From NCBI GenBank assembly GCA_005406025.1, contig BGZK01000182.1, forward strand, positions 434,001 to 498,000: DNA of 64,000 bases, given 5' to 3'. Each line of letters opens with the position of its first letter. Positions within the stretch are counted from its first letter, which is position 1. This stretch comes from Eumeta japonica. Its lineage: Eukaryota; Arthropoda; Insecta; Lepidoptera; Psychidae. Positions 39,801 to 52,000 of the stretch are shown here, one piece after another. The translations under genes were made by a program, and so were the position numbers. The notes under the pieces are model-generated. The model was not told the origin of the DNA and ran no database searches. It saw only the letters and a list, made by a program, of their open reading frames with translations.

Positions 39801-42800
39801 TAGTTTTAAGCTCTAATTTATTGACATGTGGCCAAAGGTTTGATCTTTTTAGGGAAGCATTTATTTCGTCAGCACGTGTTCCTCGAGTCACAACTGGTAG
39901 GATTTGTCGAAAATCTCCTGAAAACAGAATTGTACATCCACCCATAGGTGAATTTTTGTTGCGCAAATCGCGCATTGTCCTATCCAGTGCTTCCACAGAC
40001 GACTTGTTTGACATGGTAGCTTCGTCCCAGACTATTAATGAGCAGTCACGCATCAATTTTCCTGTATTGCTCTGTTTAGAAACACTACAGACGCTGATAT
40101 TGTCATCGGTGGCGATTTTCAGCGGGAGCTTGAATGTAGAGTGTGCGGTTCGACCTCCTTCTAAAAGCGTAGCGGCAATGCCGGATGACGCAACAGCTAA
40201 CGCAATTTTTCCGGTAGATCTCACTTTTTTTAAAAGCAGATTGATTAAAAATGTTTTTCCTGTACCTCCTGGGGCATCAAGGAAAAACAATTTCCCTTCA
40301 TTGTTATCAATTGTTGATAGTAATGCAGTGAATACTTTTTTCTGATCGATGTTTAATCGTGGCTCATCTTGAGCTATATTTTGTAAAAGTCTTGTTTGAT
40401 CGTATGATATTTCTCTTGTGTATTCGGCACTGTTAGTTAAATCTGAGCTAGTAGTATTAGCTGGCATCGGCAGCCCAAAATCCTTGATCGATTTACCCGA
40501 AAGTAATTGCAGTACTTTATTCAATTCAAATAATGCTTCGTCAAATATGTGTTGATCATATTGTATATCATCTGAGTTTAACTCTCGCCGTCGTCGATTC
40601 AGAATATCACTGGCCATGTTTTCTTGAAATTTATTCCATAGATTAACAGAATCAGCTACTTGACAAAACGCTACTATGACAGCAAATAAATATCTTAATG
40701 ATGTAGCTGAACTACAAACAGCTGCTTCTGATAATGTATTTTCCCAGTGAGAATCATCTTCCAAGAGCCCCATAGTTTTGCATGCTGCTTGATAAGTATT
40801 GTAAACAACACCTTGTACAGTTCTTAGGCGTGCAAAGGTTGTCGGGCCTTTTACAATATGCAGTAACATTCTCAGATAAAAGCATTCACTGTTGTTGGGA
40901 TGAATCGTGTAGACTCTGCCAAGAGCATCCGTTTTTTTCTTTACTCCGGGGAAACCATCAACCGCAGTACCTTGTTTTCGCCGTTGAAAAGTTTTAGAAC
41001 TCTGGTTCCATGTATAGTAACTTGGAACTCTGTCATATGTCAGTGTTTTCGAAATCATCTTGAGCACATAACTTGAAAATGCTGTCAATGTTGTATCCCG
41101 CGGATTATTAACAACTTCTTGTATATTGTTCTCCATGAAATATACCCTTTGTCCATTTTCTAAATGAACTGCAAGGTGGACAATTGTGGGAGCCCGGTCG
41201 TGCACTTCGAATGATAATATCCTCCATACAGCTTCAGAGCTGCAGATGTAACGTCCAGACTGATATTTTTCCACTTCATTTGGTGATTGTATGCTGAAAG
41301 TGGCTTGATCACTACCTTTATTAATGTACTTAGTAACATATTGGATTGACTTTATCGAATTGCACAACTCTACATTGATGTGGGCATCAAAAATTTTCAA
41401 AAGGAGCCGATTATAGGGAACGATCCATCGGTTATCAATATCACGGTTTCGGACGGTAGCACTTTTCCCGCCTTGTTCTGGCGATCGTCGACGATATTTG
41501 GGATATCCGTCATCGCTAGTGATTGTTTGAGTTTGGAATGACTTCGGAAATTTTTTGCTGCATTTAGAATCTCGCATACATGGAGAATTCGGATTTAAAG
41601 TCCCGCAAGCCGTGTACCATATTTTTCTTTACGATTTCGTACAGGATAGGATCTTCATCTTTATCCGGCAACTCAGCTGAAATGACCTTGTCAATTTGGT
41701 TTGGTCTAATTTTGTTCACTAACCACACCAGCAGGTGCACATGTGGCAACCACGTTTTGCCATTCTATTGTGTACATATGACAGCGCGGGGACCGAATAT
41801 ATGAGACTTGTTAATGAGGTGCAGGAGTTTCTGTACTTTTAAATGGAAGACTCTGTTAACTATATCATATCTGTCTTGTGGACTTAAATTAGTGTTAATA
41901 TTTTCTTTAATTTCCGGCCAATTTGGGTTACATGTTGCAGTTATAAATAAATCAGGTTTGCCGTAATTTCTGACGTAAGTCATGGCGTCTTGCGATTTTT
42001 CGTGTAAATATCGAGGTCCACCTGTGAATGATGAAGGTAGTATAACTAACTGACCAATGCCGTTGACATGTTCATTCGCCTGTAACGCATCCTGAAGATG
42101 AACGTAATTTTCGGCTCTCAATTTAGTTTGATTATTACGGATGTAGGCCAATCTCTCAGATTCAATTTTCGCATATTGATCGACCAAGTATTGGTTTGTT
42201 AACATTCCATATCTGAGCAAAGTGTTGAAATTGTTACGTCTTGTCATTATACGGTAGCAATAGTAGTTCATACATGACACTGTTTTACGCAGAGGTGTTC
42301 CACCGATTGGATCAACTTGAGAAATATTAATGGCATAACCATTTTCTCCACGACATAGCATCAAAGGATATTGTAAGCTGTCATAAGATCTGTGTAACTC
42401 TGAAATTTTTTGCAAATTATCATCACGACTATGCAATACAATATCTCTTTTGTCAAATTGCTGTCCAGCTATCACCACTGCTACCTCACTCGTAGAAGGT
42501 GCGTTATATCGTCCTCTGTGTTCTCCAACAGGAACTTTATTTGCATGGATTACGACATTAAAGTCAGGAGTATCTGCTGGAATACGCTCAATCGCAGTTT
42601 TGAAAGACTGTATATAGTAATTATGAGAATGTAACATATCTTGCAGAGATCTAATTAAATCTCTATCAATTGGTTGTGCAACACTTGAACACCGCGTAGA
42701 TGCTTGTATGTCTGGATCTGCAATAAAATATATTTGCAGAAATTTGTGATCATCGGGTCGAAGTGGTAGCAAGCTCCCAGCTAAGTGGTACACTTGCCCT

Positions 42801-45800
42801 TGAATTTTAAATGTAGGCATGAACCCACGCTCAACGACTTGCTTGCTCTTAAAAGAGGTCATTTGAAATGCGTTATTATAACGGCGTATATTGCGCATGA
42901 ATTGTTTGGATTTCTGATGATCACCCGTAAGAAGAGAGTGAAGTGGTTCAGGTGGAGGGAGAATTTCTTCTAATTTGACTTTTCCTTGTAAGCAACACAT
43001 GCCTTTGATTCGTCCTTGAATTTCAATGCCAAGCAATATTCACATACTACTGACATAGTACCTATTGATACTATACGATCGTCCTTGTAAGAAATCGAAG
43101 GATCGTAATTCATGGCAGAATTTTCTTTATTTACCCATGAATTAGTAACTCGTGCTGATGATTCTCTGGTTCTCTGTATTCGATGTCTATCCCTATCTCG
43201 ACTGCGGCGAACCTCACGCTCTACTGAAGATTCTCTCTCTATCAGCTCTATATCTATCCCTAAGCTGACTGAGTCGAGCCTCACGCTCTACTGACGATTC
43301 TCTATCTCTGAACCGAATGCCTATCTCGATCCCGGCTGCGGCGAACCTCACGCTCTATTGAAGATTCTCTCTCTCAGCTCTATATCTATCCCTAAGCTGA
43401 CTGAGTCGAGCTTCACGTTCTGTTGACGATTCTTCATCTCTTTGTGAACGTACTCTTTTAGCATTCACTGAACTACGACCTATGTTCGAACGACGACGTC
43501 TTCCAGACATGACTTTATAATTTCTGAACAAAGTTGACTCAGTTCTAGACTTATGTATGATTACCTACCTATGAACAAATTGCCATATTATTGGTACCTA
43601 TGTGCCGCAGTAAAAAACATCTAAATACTTACCATTTAGACACAAATGATAATCAACAATCATAAAAAACAAAAGATATCTATTCTATTCAGTTCTTTTT
43701 TTTTACTGGAATAACTTAAACTACGATTTTAATGAAATCAACTTAAAATACGATTTTAATTAAATTAAAAACACCTAAAAAATAATTTGCCATGCGTGTG
43801 ACTAAAAACAAAAGATAATCTACAATCATCAAGAACAAAAGATAGCTATTCTATTAAGTTTTTTTTCTGAACTTACTTAAGATTTTTGAAAATAATTCCC
43901 TTATTATTAAATTAATTGATTATTATTTATCGTAACTTATAATTATTAATTAACTGATACGTTGTCGCGCTGAAAAGCACGTTTTTATCAAGTACTGTTA
44001 TTTTCCTCGCTAGAGAGCTCCGATAATAAACGCGTCCGATTGCTGCTAAATTCAAAGTGCTATAGGGAAAACCGCGGCCTCCGACGCGCTATTTATAGGC
44101 ATGCCTCCCCGCACTGCCCCGTCCGGCCGGTACCGCCCGCCGCAAACGCAAATTTAAAATTTGTAATTTCTCCGAAAATATTTGTTTAATTTACATGCTG
44201 TAAGGAACCATATTGATCTATATTAATTGCACACTGTATTTAAGGTACTTAATTCGATAAGGATTAATGCCGTATTGCTTAAAATAGCTTCGTAAATAAG
44301 CCATTTTCTCACGTAAAAAGTAAACAATAAAAATGGTTAATGTGGGTTATCCCTAAAAGATAAACATATACCATCGCGGACTTTTTTGTAGACCTTTTTA
44401 TGGTGTACAATACTGTAGTACATTAATTTGATCTAACTCGTAGGGTTAGGCAGCGTTTTTGCTAATTGCTAAATAAGCCTAAAAAAATAGGTTAATTTAC
44501 GACATCACGTTAGAAACCTCTAAAATTAGCAATGTTGCCTTAGTATATTATGCATGTATTATACATATAAACCTTCCTCTTGAATCACTCTATCTATTGA
44601 AAAAAACCGCATCAAAATCCGTTGCGTAGTTTTAAAGATTAAAGCGCACATAGGGATATAGGGACAGAAAAGGCGACTTTGTTTTATACTATGTAGTGAT
44701 TAAGTGCATATCTTAACGAATAATTATTAAATCTTTTCATCACATAGCTCTATCAATACACAATTGTCTAATTAAACAAGTCGTATGTTGCATACTTTTT
44801 TTTTTACAGACAGTTTATTTTACACCAAAATTTAACTTATTTATTATTATTTTAATGTACAGTTAATTTGTATTATTTATGTTATTCAATCGATGGCAAT
44901 AGGAGTTTTTTAATTCACTACTGTGAATTAAAAAACTCCTAGTGTTATTCGTCGTGTCTTATTAAATTTTATTTACTCAATAGATGGCGCCACTAGGTTT
45001 TTAAAATGCAGTAACGTGTTTACCGAAATAGTATGTAAGGATCGACATGTGGGTTAACTTCTAGCAAATTGTATTGTAATTCGATTTGATTCGAAAAATT
45101 ATTATTAAATTTGACTATTCCTTACGGGCTCACATAGGTTTTGCATATTGATGGTTAGTTTTAGAAAATTTGATCTGAAGAAATTTTTTAACGGCTATTG
45201 ATTTTATGGTTACGGATTGAGTATTGTTTGTTTAAGAAGATATCATGACGTCAATGGGTGATGAAAAACAACGAAGAAATGAAGGTCAGCTTTCATACCT
45301 TTTTAAAATGTAAAGTTTTATAAGCACCACGCGAATGAAGTCGCGGGCAACGGCTAGTTTGGAATATCTATAACCTTGTGAATAGATATAGTTTTGAATA
45401 ATTCGCATTGAACTAGTTCCCAATGCTCTATTTATAGAAGGGTATACATTAATAACGACTTTAGCAGCTAATAAATTGCAAAATATCTAACCTAATAACC
45501 TCATACGAAAACTCACATAATTATATTATTTTAATGCATTTTAAAATAAAACCGTTTCATCATATGCTGTTCAGAATATGAATACGCTAAAGCACTGTGA
45601 TTAACTGAGACTACTACAAATAAAACTGGCGTTTATTTTAGGACGGCAACTTTTTTTGTTAGTTCAAATCTTAGTAAAGTTTGTTGTTATTACCGGCGTT
45701 TGCTGTCAAACTATTGTTGTTTATTTATTCTGTGTCGATCTAGAAATAAGATAAATAAGTATCTATTGATTTCCCTCGGGTTCAATGCGACAAAAAAGGT

Positions 45801-45998
45801 TATTTTCTCTTCGGTTTTCCTTATTCCGTGTTAGGGAAAAACCCATCTTTTGTTAATTTAAGTTTCAAAGTTAATCAAAGTTTCGATATTTTAAATTTTT
45901 TGAGCGAAGTTCCTTAACGCGACTTCGTTATTGAGGAATACTGGTAGAAATCGTAGCATAACGAAAAAGCGTTCTGCCCCTCCATGCAATTTTCTTTT

Positions 45999-46034
<36 letters not shown>

Positions 46035-49000
46035 AAATTATTTAGTAATTTTATATATTTATAATTCACTATTTTATATCTAATTTTCAATAAATACATA
46101 TTTTTCCTGAAATTTTAAATGAAATCTTTTGATTTTATTCGTTAGTTTGCATTATTTATATTAAAAAAACGAACTTCGTTCTTGACGGTGTTCCCCCACC
46201 GTACATTAAATTTCTTTTTGGTATCTACTCCTTAAGAATCGCCTTTCATGTATAGCCCGCGGTAGGCAAATTAGATGGGGTTCGAAATCGAGTGTTAATA
46301 AAAAGTGAAGCCGTTTCGTTATACAGTGGAATCTCAATAACTCGAATGTCAAGGGAAAGGCAAAAAAAATCGAGTTAACGAGTTATCGACTTAACAAGAA
46401 CTTCGAGATACATATGACTGTGTCGACAACGAACAAACGTAACGTTCACAGTTGTGTTACTTAGAAAGTTTCATGAATGTATTCATTCATTACACGTGTA
46501 CAAGATAAAAACAATAGATTAGAAGCCCCGAACCCGAACATTCATTTCGGAATTTATTAATATTATTTCGGGGAATTCCAAGAAAGACGTCATTATATTT
46601 TACCAACTACGACTTACGGAGTCTCCTTTTTGAAATTTGAGTTATAAAGTATAAATATGTATTATCAATACTTAGTAGGGAAATAACATTTTGTTGGAGT
46701 TACTAAGTCTAAATAATTCAAGATACCGCGTATTTAGGGGTTCATCGGAAGGGAATGGCAATTTTTTTCGACTTACTGAGGATTTCGACTTAACGAGATT
46801 CGAGTTATTGAGATTCCACTGTATTACCATACGAAATATTCGCGCATCTTATAATAAACACGTGTATTTTCCTTCCATCTGCTGATTTGATACGTTTCTT
46901 CTTTCCGCTAATTTATAGTTATTTTATTTTTAAAGGAGATACGTTAAGTTTTCGATGTATATGGTGCTAAACATTACTACAATTGATTCCAATCATTTAA
47001 TGTGGAGGTTTGGAATTTCAAAGTTCTATTATCTAATATAATTTATATATTTTATAGAATCAACAAAATTAAATATGAATAACAGTATATATGTACAATG
47101 TACATGCGTTTATTTATCCCCTTGCGCGAATATCTCGGAATATATTCTAGGTACTACGCGAGTATCTAGGATACACTCCTAGATATTCGCGGTTTATTTA
47201 TATCATACTATCTTTTGCCCGCAGCTCCACCCGCGTGGACATCTAATGAATTCCTTCGTTTCCTATTTCGATCGATCACGCTGTCACCCGACGTTGTTTC
47301 TCCTTTCGGTTTTAGTCCCGGTTCCGCTTTTGATTCCGATTCCGTTCCGAATATACGTAATTCACCCGCGGCTCCGTCTGCACGGGCATACAACAAATCC
47401 TTTCACCGTTTATACAACGTTATCAACCACGATTCGATTGATAACGATTGATATTGATAACGATTGCGTTCTCGTGTCCATACCGAAAGAGCCCATATTC
47501 TTAAACGAAGATGCGTATTATACGTAATGCCGCTTACTTTTTTTATTATGAAATAACCTCAGTTACGCCTCCGATCCTGACTTCGGGCCTGTTCGATCCC
47601 GAACCGATGTTGGAGTAGAACCTCTCTTGAATATTGTTGTTGCCAATAACAAATCGCCATAAGTAAAGATTTCGTTTTACGATTACGCAAGCGAAGTCGT
47701 AAGCAAAAGTTAATATTTTTGTAAATTATAACCTACACGGTATACTTGTCAATCAGCTTATTACTGCAAAGTTTCAGTGAATTGTCTTCAGCCGTTAAAG
47801 TGTGATTGAATATCAAACATCCAAACATAAAAACTTCCACATTTATATTATTAATGGGATATATTATTTTTTTAAATATACTCCTTTCGCGCATCGGAAC
47901 TGTCATGGGTCATCTTTTGAATTAGAGCTTAATAATCAGGTGATAGAGCTCACATGATATGGCTCACTAGTTAACAGCGACGGCTTCCGACGGGTAGGCA
48001 TCCGGTTCGATCTTGGCCACGGGCAATTGACTAATGAGTTTCGACTCGAATTAATTTCAATGACTCGCTCCGTATCAAGGACGCCGCCATCGCAGAGGCC
48101 CCGAAGGTGACGGCTGTCGGCAGCCCCCGACAGCACCGGGCCGGCGTGGGGGGCTTGAGGTCCGAGTCTTGCAATAGAAAGATTGCGCGAAGGCAGGACC
48201 GCCTCGGCTGTGGGGTTAGGAGAGAAACAAAATCTAGAGAATGAAAGACCCGATCAGATGATACATACGATGATACCTTTCGCTTACAATACTATCAATT
48301 TTATGGTTGAATTACGCTTATTCGGTTATCGGCTAAAGTCATTTGTTGACCACGAAAACGACAAAAAAAAACCACCAAACCACGTTCGCAGTAATAATCA
48401 AATTTAACGATTCTGATATGAGAAATTTGTACTCATTGATACCAAACCGATACCGTTTTCGATTAAAGTTTCGATTTCACAGTTAGTTTCGATTCGGTCA
48501 CATTCTCTATTCCACTCCTGCGCCTGTCTTTTTTTTCAATCGCTCTCGATTACGATATCGATCCCGATTTCGAAACCGATTCCGGTTTTTTTAATTATTG
48601 CACAGAAAATAATTAGTGGGATGTTAAAATATCATGCGTATAATCCAGAAAATATTGTATTTGTATGCTAAATTTCATCCATCCGTTTAAATTTGTTACA
48701 AATATAGACACAGTTTATTTTTAATTTTTAATTAGGAAATAACGAAAAGACACAATGCAAAACATATAGTTTATTTTAATTTATTATGACCTTCTTATTA
48801 TTAAACCATTATTATTAATCATATAATTACAATCGGATTGTTGACAATCTCTTACTTTGTTTTCGCTCTACTTCACCCTCCCACACCATATCTCACTATT
48901 CCGCCTCCCTCTCAATCCTTATCGCTTTCACTAACACTGTCCCTTCTCTAAACAAAGCAAACAATAAACAAACAAGCATGAAAATAAAAATAATGACTTT

Positions 49001-52000
49001 AAAATTTATAGTTATAAGGAGTCATACAAATACACATACAATGAAAAAATTGTGTGCTCTAGTAATACACTAAAGTTCAATAAAATCAATTTAATTATTG
49101 TTGAGCTATGAAAAAAAAATATAAACGAACAAACAGTCACAAACAAAAAGTAGCTTATGTTCATTCCCCGGTGTCAAACTATCTGTATGCCAAATTTCAT
49201 CCAAATCAGTTTAGAGATGACAACATAGCAGACAAACAGACAGAGAGATTTTTACACGTAGCTTATACTTTATAAAATAGTATACTCTATTGGTATATTT
49301 ATGTACATTAAAATTAGTTTAACCATTGTTGATCTATGAAAAAAGATACGAACGAACGGACAGACAAACACAAAAAGTAGGCTATGTCCATCCCCGGGAA
49401 TCAAACTATTTTCGTATCGAATTTCATCTAAATCGGTTCAGCGGTTTGAACGTGAAGAGGTAACAGACAGACAGAGAGACGCACTTTCGCATTTGTAATA
49501 TTGGTATGGATTGAAATTAGAATATTTGAAACTCGCCAATACGCCTAAAAGGAGGTTTATATTAATATAGTCGATTATACCGTTGTAAATGAAATATTTC
49601 TTAGAGTACTTTTGTATATGAACAATGACACAGAATACCTTGTCGGTGTGCCGCTGGCTGCGAAAGGGAAGGAAGTATATAAATATGGAGGGGCAACTCT
49701 ATTTTATTGGTGGTACACGAAAACTAGTACTGCAATGAAGCGATAGATGTCGCTAAAAGTTTTAGCATATGACCGGTAGATTAGTTACTATTATATTTAT
49801 ATATCGATTAATAAATTTGAGTGTTCACTCGATTTAAAACTTCGATAGATTTTTCTTTTTTTTTTTTTTTTAATACCCGGCCACACGAGCTATAAGCCGA
49901 GTTATGTTGGATTTTTACCCACTAAAACCAGTCCCTTGGGGTGATTCTAATTGTAAAGCTTGTGTATCCGACGCGGAAATAATATGTTTAGTCGGACGGG
50001 TGAAGCGAACAACAAAGTTTGGGGATTTCGCGTCGCGTAAGAAAAAAATGTTGATTATTGACCAGGCTTAACGGCCCGGTGTGAGATGATGAGTGAGATA
50101 GATTAGAGAAATAAGTTTTTCCGTTGGATTCGCGGTGGCGCGGATTTTTTTCGCGAGAATCGCGCGGTTATCGACACCAACTAGTGGTGTCGATAACCGA
50201 AATTGTCGCCATGAGTTAATAAACTATTATTAAGCTATGGGTATTGCGATTTTATATGGAAGAAACACACAAAAAGATAAATATTTTGAATAAAATGGAT
50301 TTATCATTGCGATATTAACCATTAATATATAAATATAATAATACAAAATAAGGTAGTAATAGCATTAAATTATAATAAATTTTGTGGAAATAAAACGATA
50401 GATATAAAGAAAAAAATATATTTCCATAACATAAATTATAGATAGTAGAATTGCAAACGTAATTCATACTGTCTTCTCATCTCACCTTTAGTATTAATAT
50501 TCATAAAATAATCGAAACAAATTTAGTACCTACCACAACTAATTTGTAACTCACATCATAATTATTACTTCAGTATACCTATTTTTTTCTCCACACTTAA
50601 AGAATAATAAGCATACTAATTTAAGACAAGTCAATAATCAAGATCTAGGTACCATGTAAACGTATTTAAGAATATATTAAATTTTAGACTAAATACAAAT
50701 CCCAGATTCACATCGGTTCACAATATTGGAGAAAATTAATGTTGTTTTAGACGATCACATAGAGATGTTCGGAATAGGATTATTAAAAAATATGAAATAT
50801 AAAAAAAATGAAACATAACGTAAAGAATTACATACCAGCACATAAATACACATAATAGACATATTGCAACATAAATGATTCCTTTACTTAAGAATAAAAC
50901 CAAGGAAAATAACACGTGCCAAAGTAACCTTTGTAGAAGAAATGGAAACAAAACAAAATTACCCACCAGTGTTGCTATCCTAACGAGAATGAAAAGCAGC
51001 AATTTACCAATAAAAAAGAAATAAATTAAACCGTAAAATGTTTTGAAATCGATACACAAGTACCACTATCATTAAATTCGCGTGGTATCCAAGTTACCAT
51101 TTACCGGTTTTGTGATCGCGTCACAACGTTTAAAAAAATTATTGCTGTAACTTTCTCCAATAGTTATATCACATTTCCGAAAGTCATTATCATTCTTTTC
51201 TGCAATACCCTACTGGGCATAGACATCACGCAAAACATTACATTTAGTTTTCACACAATGGCGTCTTTCTTTTTACATAAAAAGATGGCGTCGCCCTGAT
51301 TATAAGAACGGCCAGTACCTCTCGTCAATACTGGTCATGTTTTTGTATTTTTTTCTATACAACGTCTTATGTATGCATAAATATTTCTATATTATGCGGC
51401 ATATAGGTAGATATTCTGAAGACTGTATTTAACATTTGTTCAATAATTTACGCCAGTTTTATATTATTTATTATAAATATTATGATGATATTATGATGCT
51501 ATTAGTACACAATGCAGAATGTTTATTGTTTACTTATTTATTTTACATGCAATTTGGCGCATGTGGAAAAAAAAACAATACATAGCCCATAATTTTCCAA
51601 AAGTATATCACTACTTTGTGTAGAGAACATAAGATGAATCGAGACAATATTTAGCTGTTGAACGCATAGATGAATGCAGTCTTAAATATTGTTGCTTAAA
51701 TATTTTTATATTTATCTAATATCAATACATATCTTTAAATATTTATCCGCTAGGTGGCAGGCCTCGGACTTGTACGTGCGGCTCGGCGAGTACGACTTCA
51801 AGCGCAATAACGACTCGCGATCGTTCAACTTTCGCGTGGTCGAAATTCGCCAACACAAAGAATTCCAGCTGTCAAACTACCACAATGACATAGCCATATT
51901 GAAGTTACATCGACCCGCCGTGTTCAATAGCTACGTGTGGCCGATATGTCTGCCGCCTCTCGGATTGCAGCTTGTCAACCAGAGTGCAGTTGTTATAGGT

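Larger units (their letters stand above)
38617..44699 (-). mobile_element. Complete-ended Helitron, 6,083 bp
   Basis: On the minus strand it starts TCACTACATAGTATAAAACA (44,699 downward, after an A at 44,700). It ends CCCGTGCGAAGCCGGGGCGG followed by GTCGCTAG (CTAG at 38,620-38,617) and then T. The 5' text, including AACTACGCAACGGATTTTGA and ATAGATAGAGTGATTCAAGA, is what I know of lepidopteran Helitron 5' ends. Inside are a TATA-like promoter and one Rep/helicase gene. Both ends and the A/T insertion site are intact, but the gene is broken, so it could move only with help from another copy. It lies antisense in intron 5 of the protease. Confidence 0.9.
35465..51753. other. Protease intron 5 (16.3 kb), transposon-rich
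   Basis: This intron separates the catalytic His exon from the Asp exon. It holds, left to right: a hairpin (35,813), a GC-rich patch with an 18-bp palindrome (36,180-36,410), a two-copy direct repeat (36,540-36,737), a (TA)n tract, a degenerate repeat (37,580-37,725), a complete-ended Helitron (38,617-44,699), a hairpin (44,900), a + strand Helitron 3' end (45,357), a pogo-type MITE (46,324), Helitron-like repeats (47,208-49,510) and a hairpin (50,165). 50,200-51,750 is AT-rich and unassigned. Confidence 0.75.

Noticed and set aside
39650..40345. 231-residue + strand open frame
   Set aside because: It is the antisense shadow of the Helitron helicase coding sequence.
47208..47527. Open frames on both strands rich in Ser, Pro and Arg
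   Set aside because: They fall in a degenerate GATTCC-type array; the apparent coding character is a product of the hexamer repeat.
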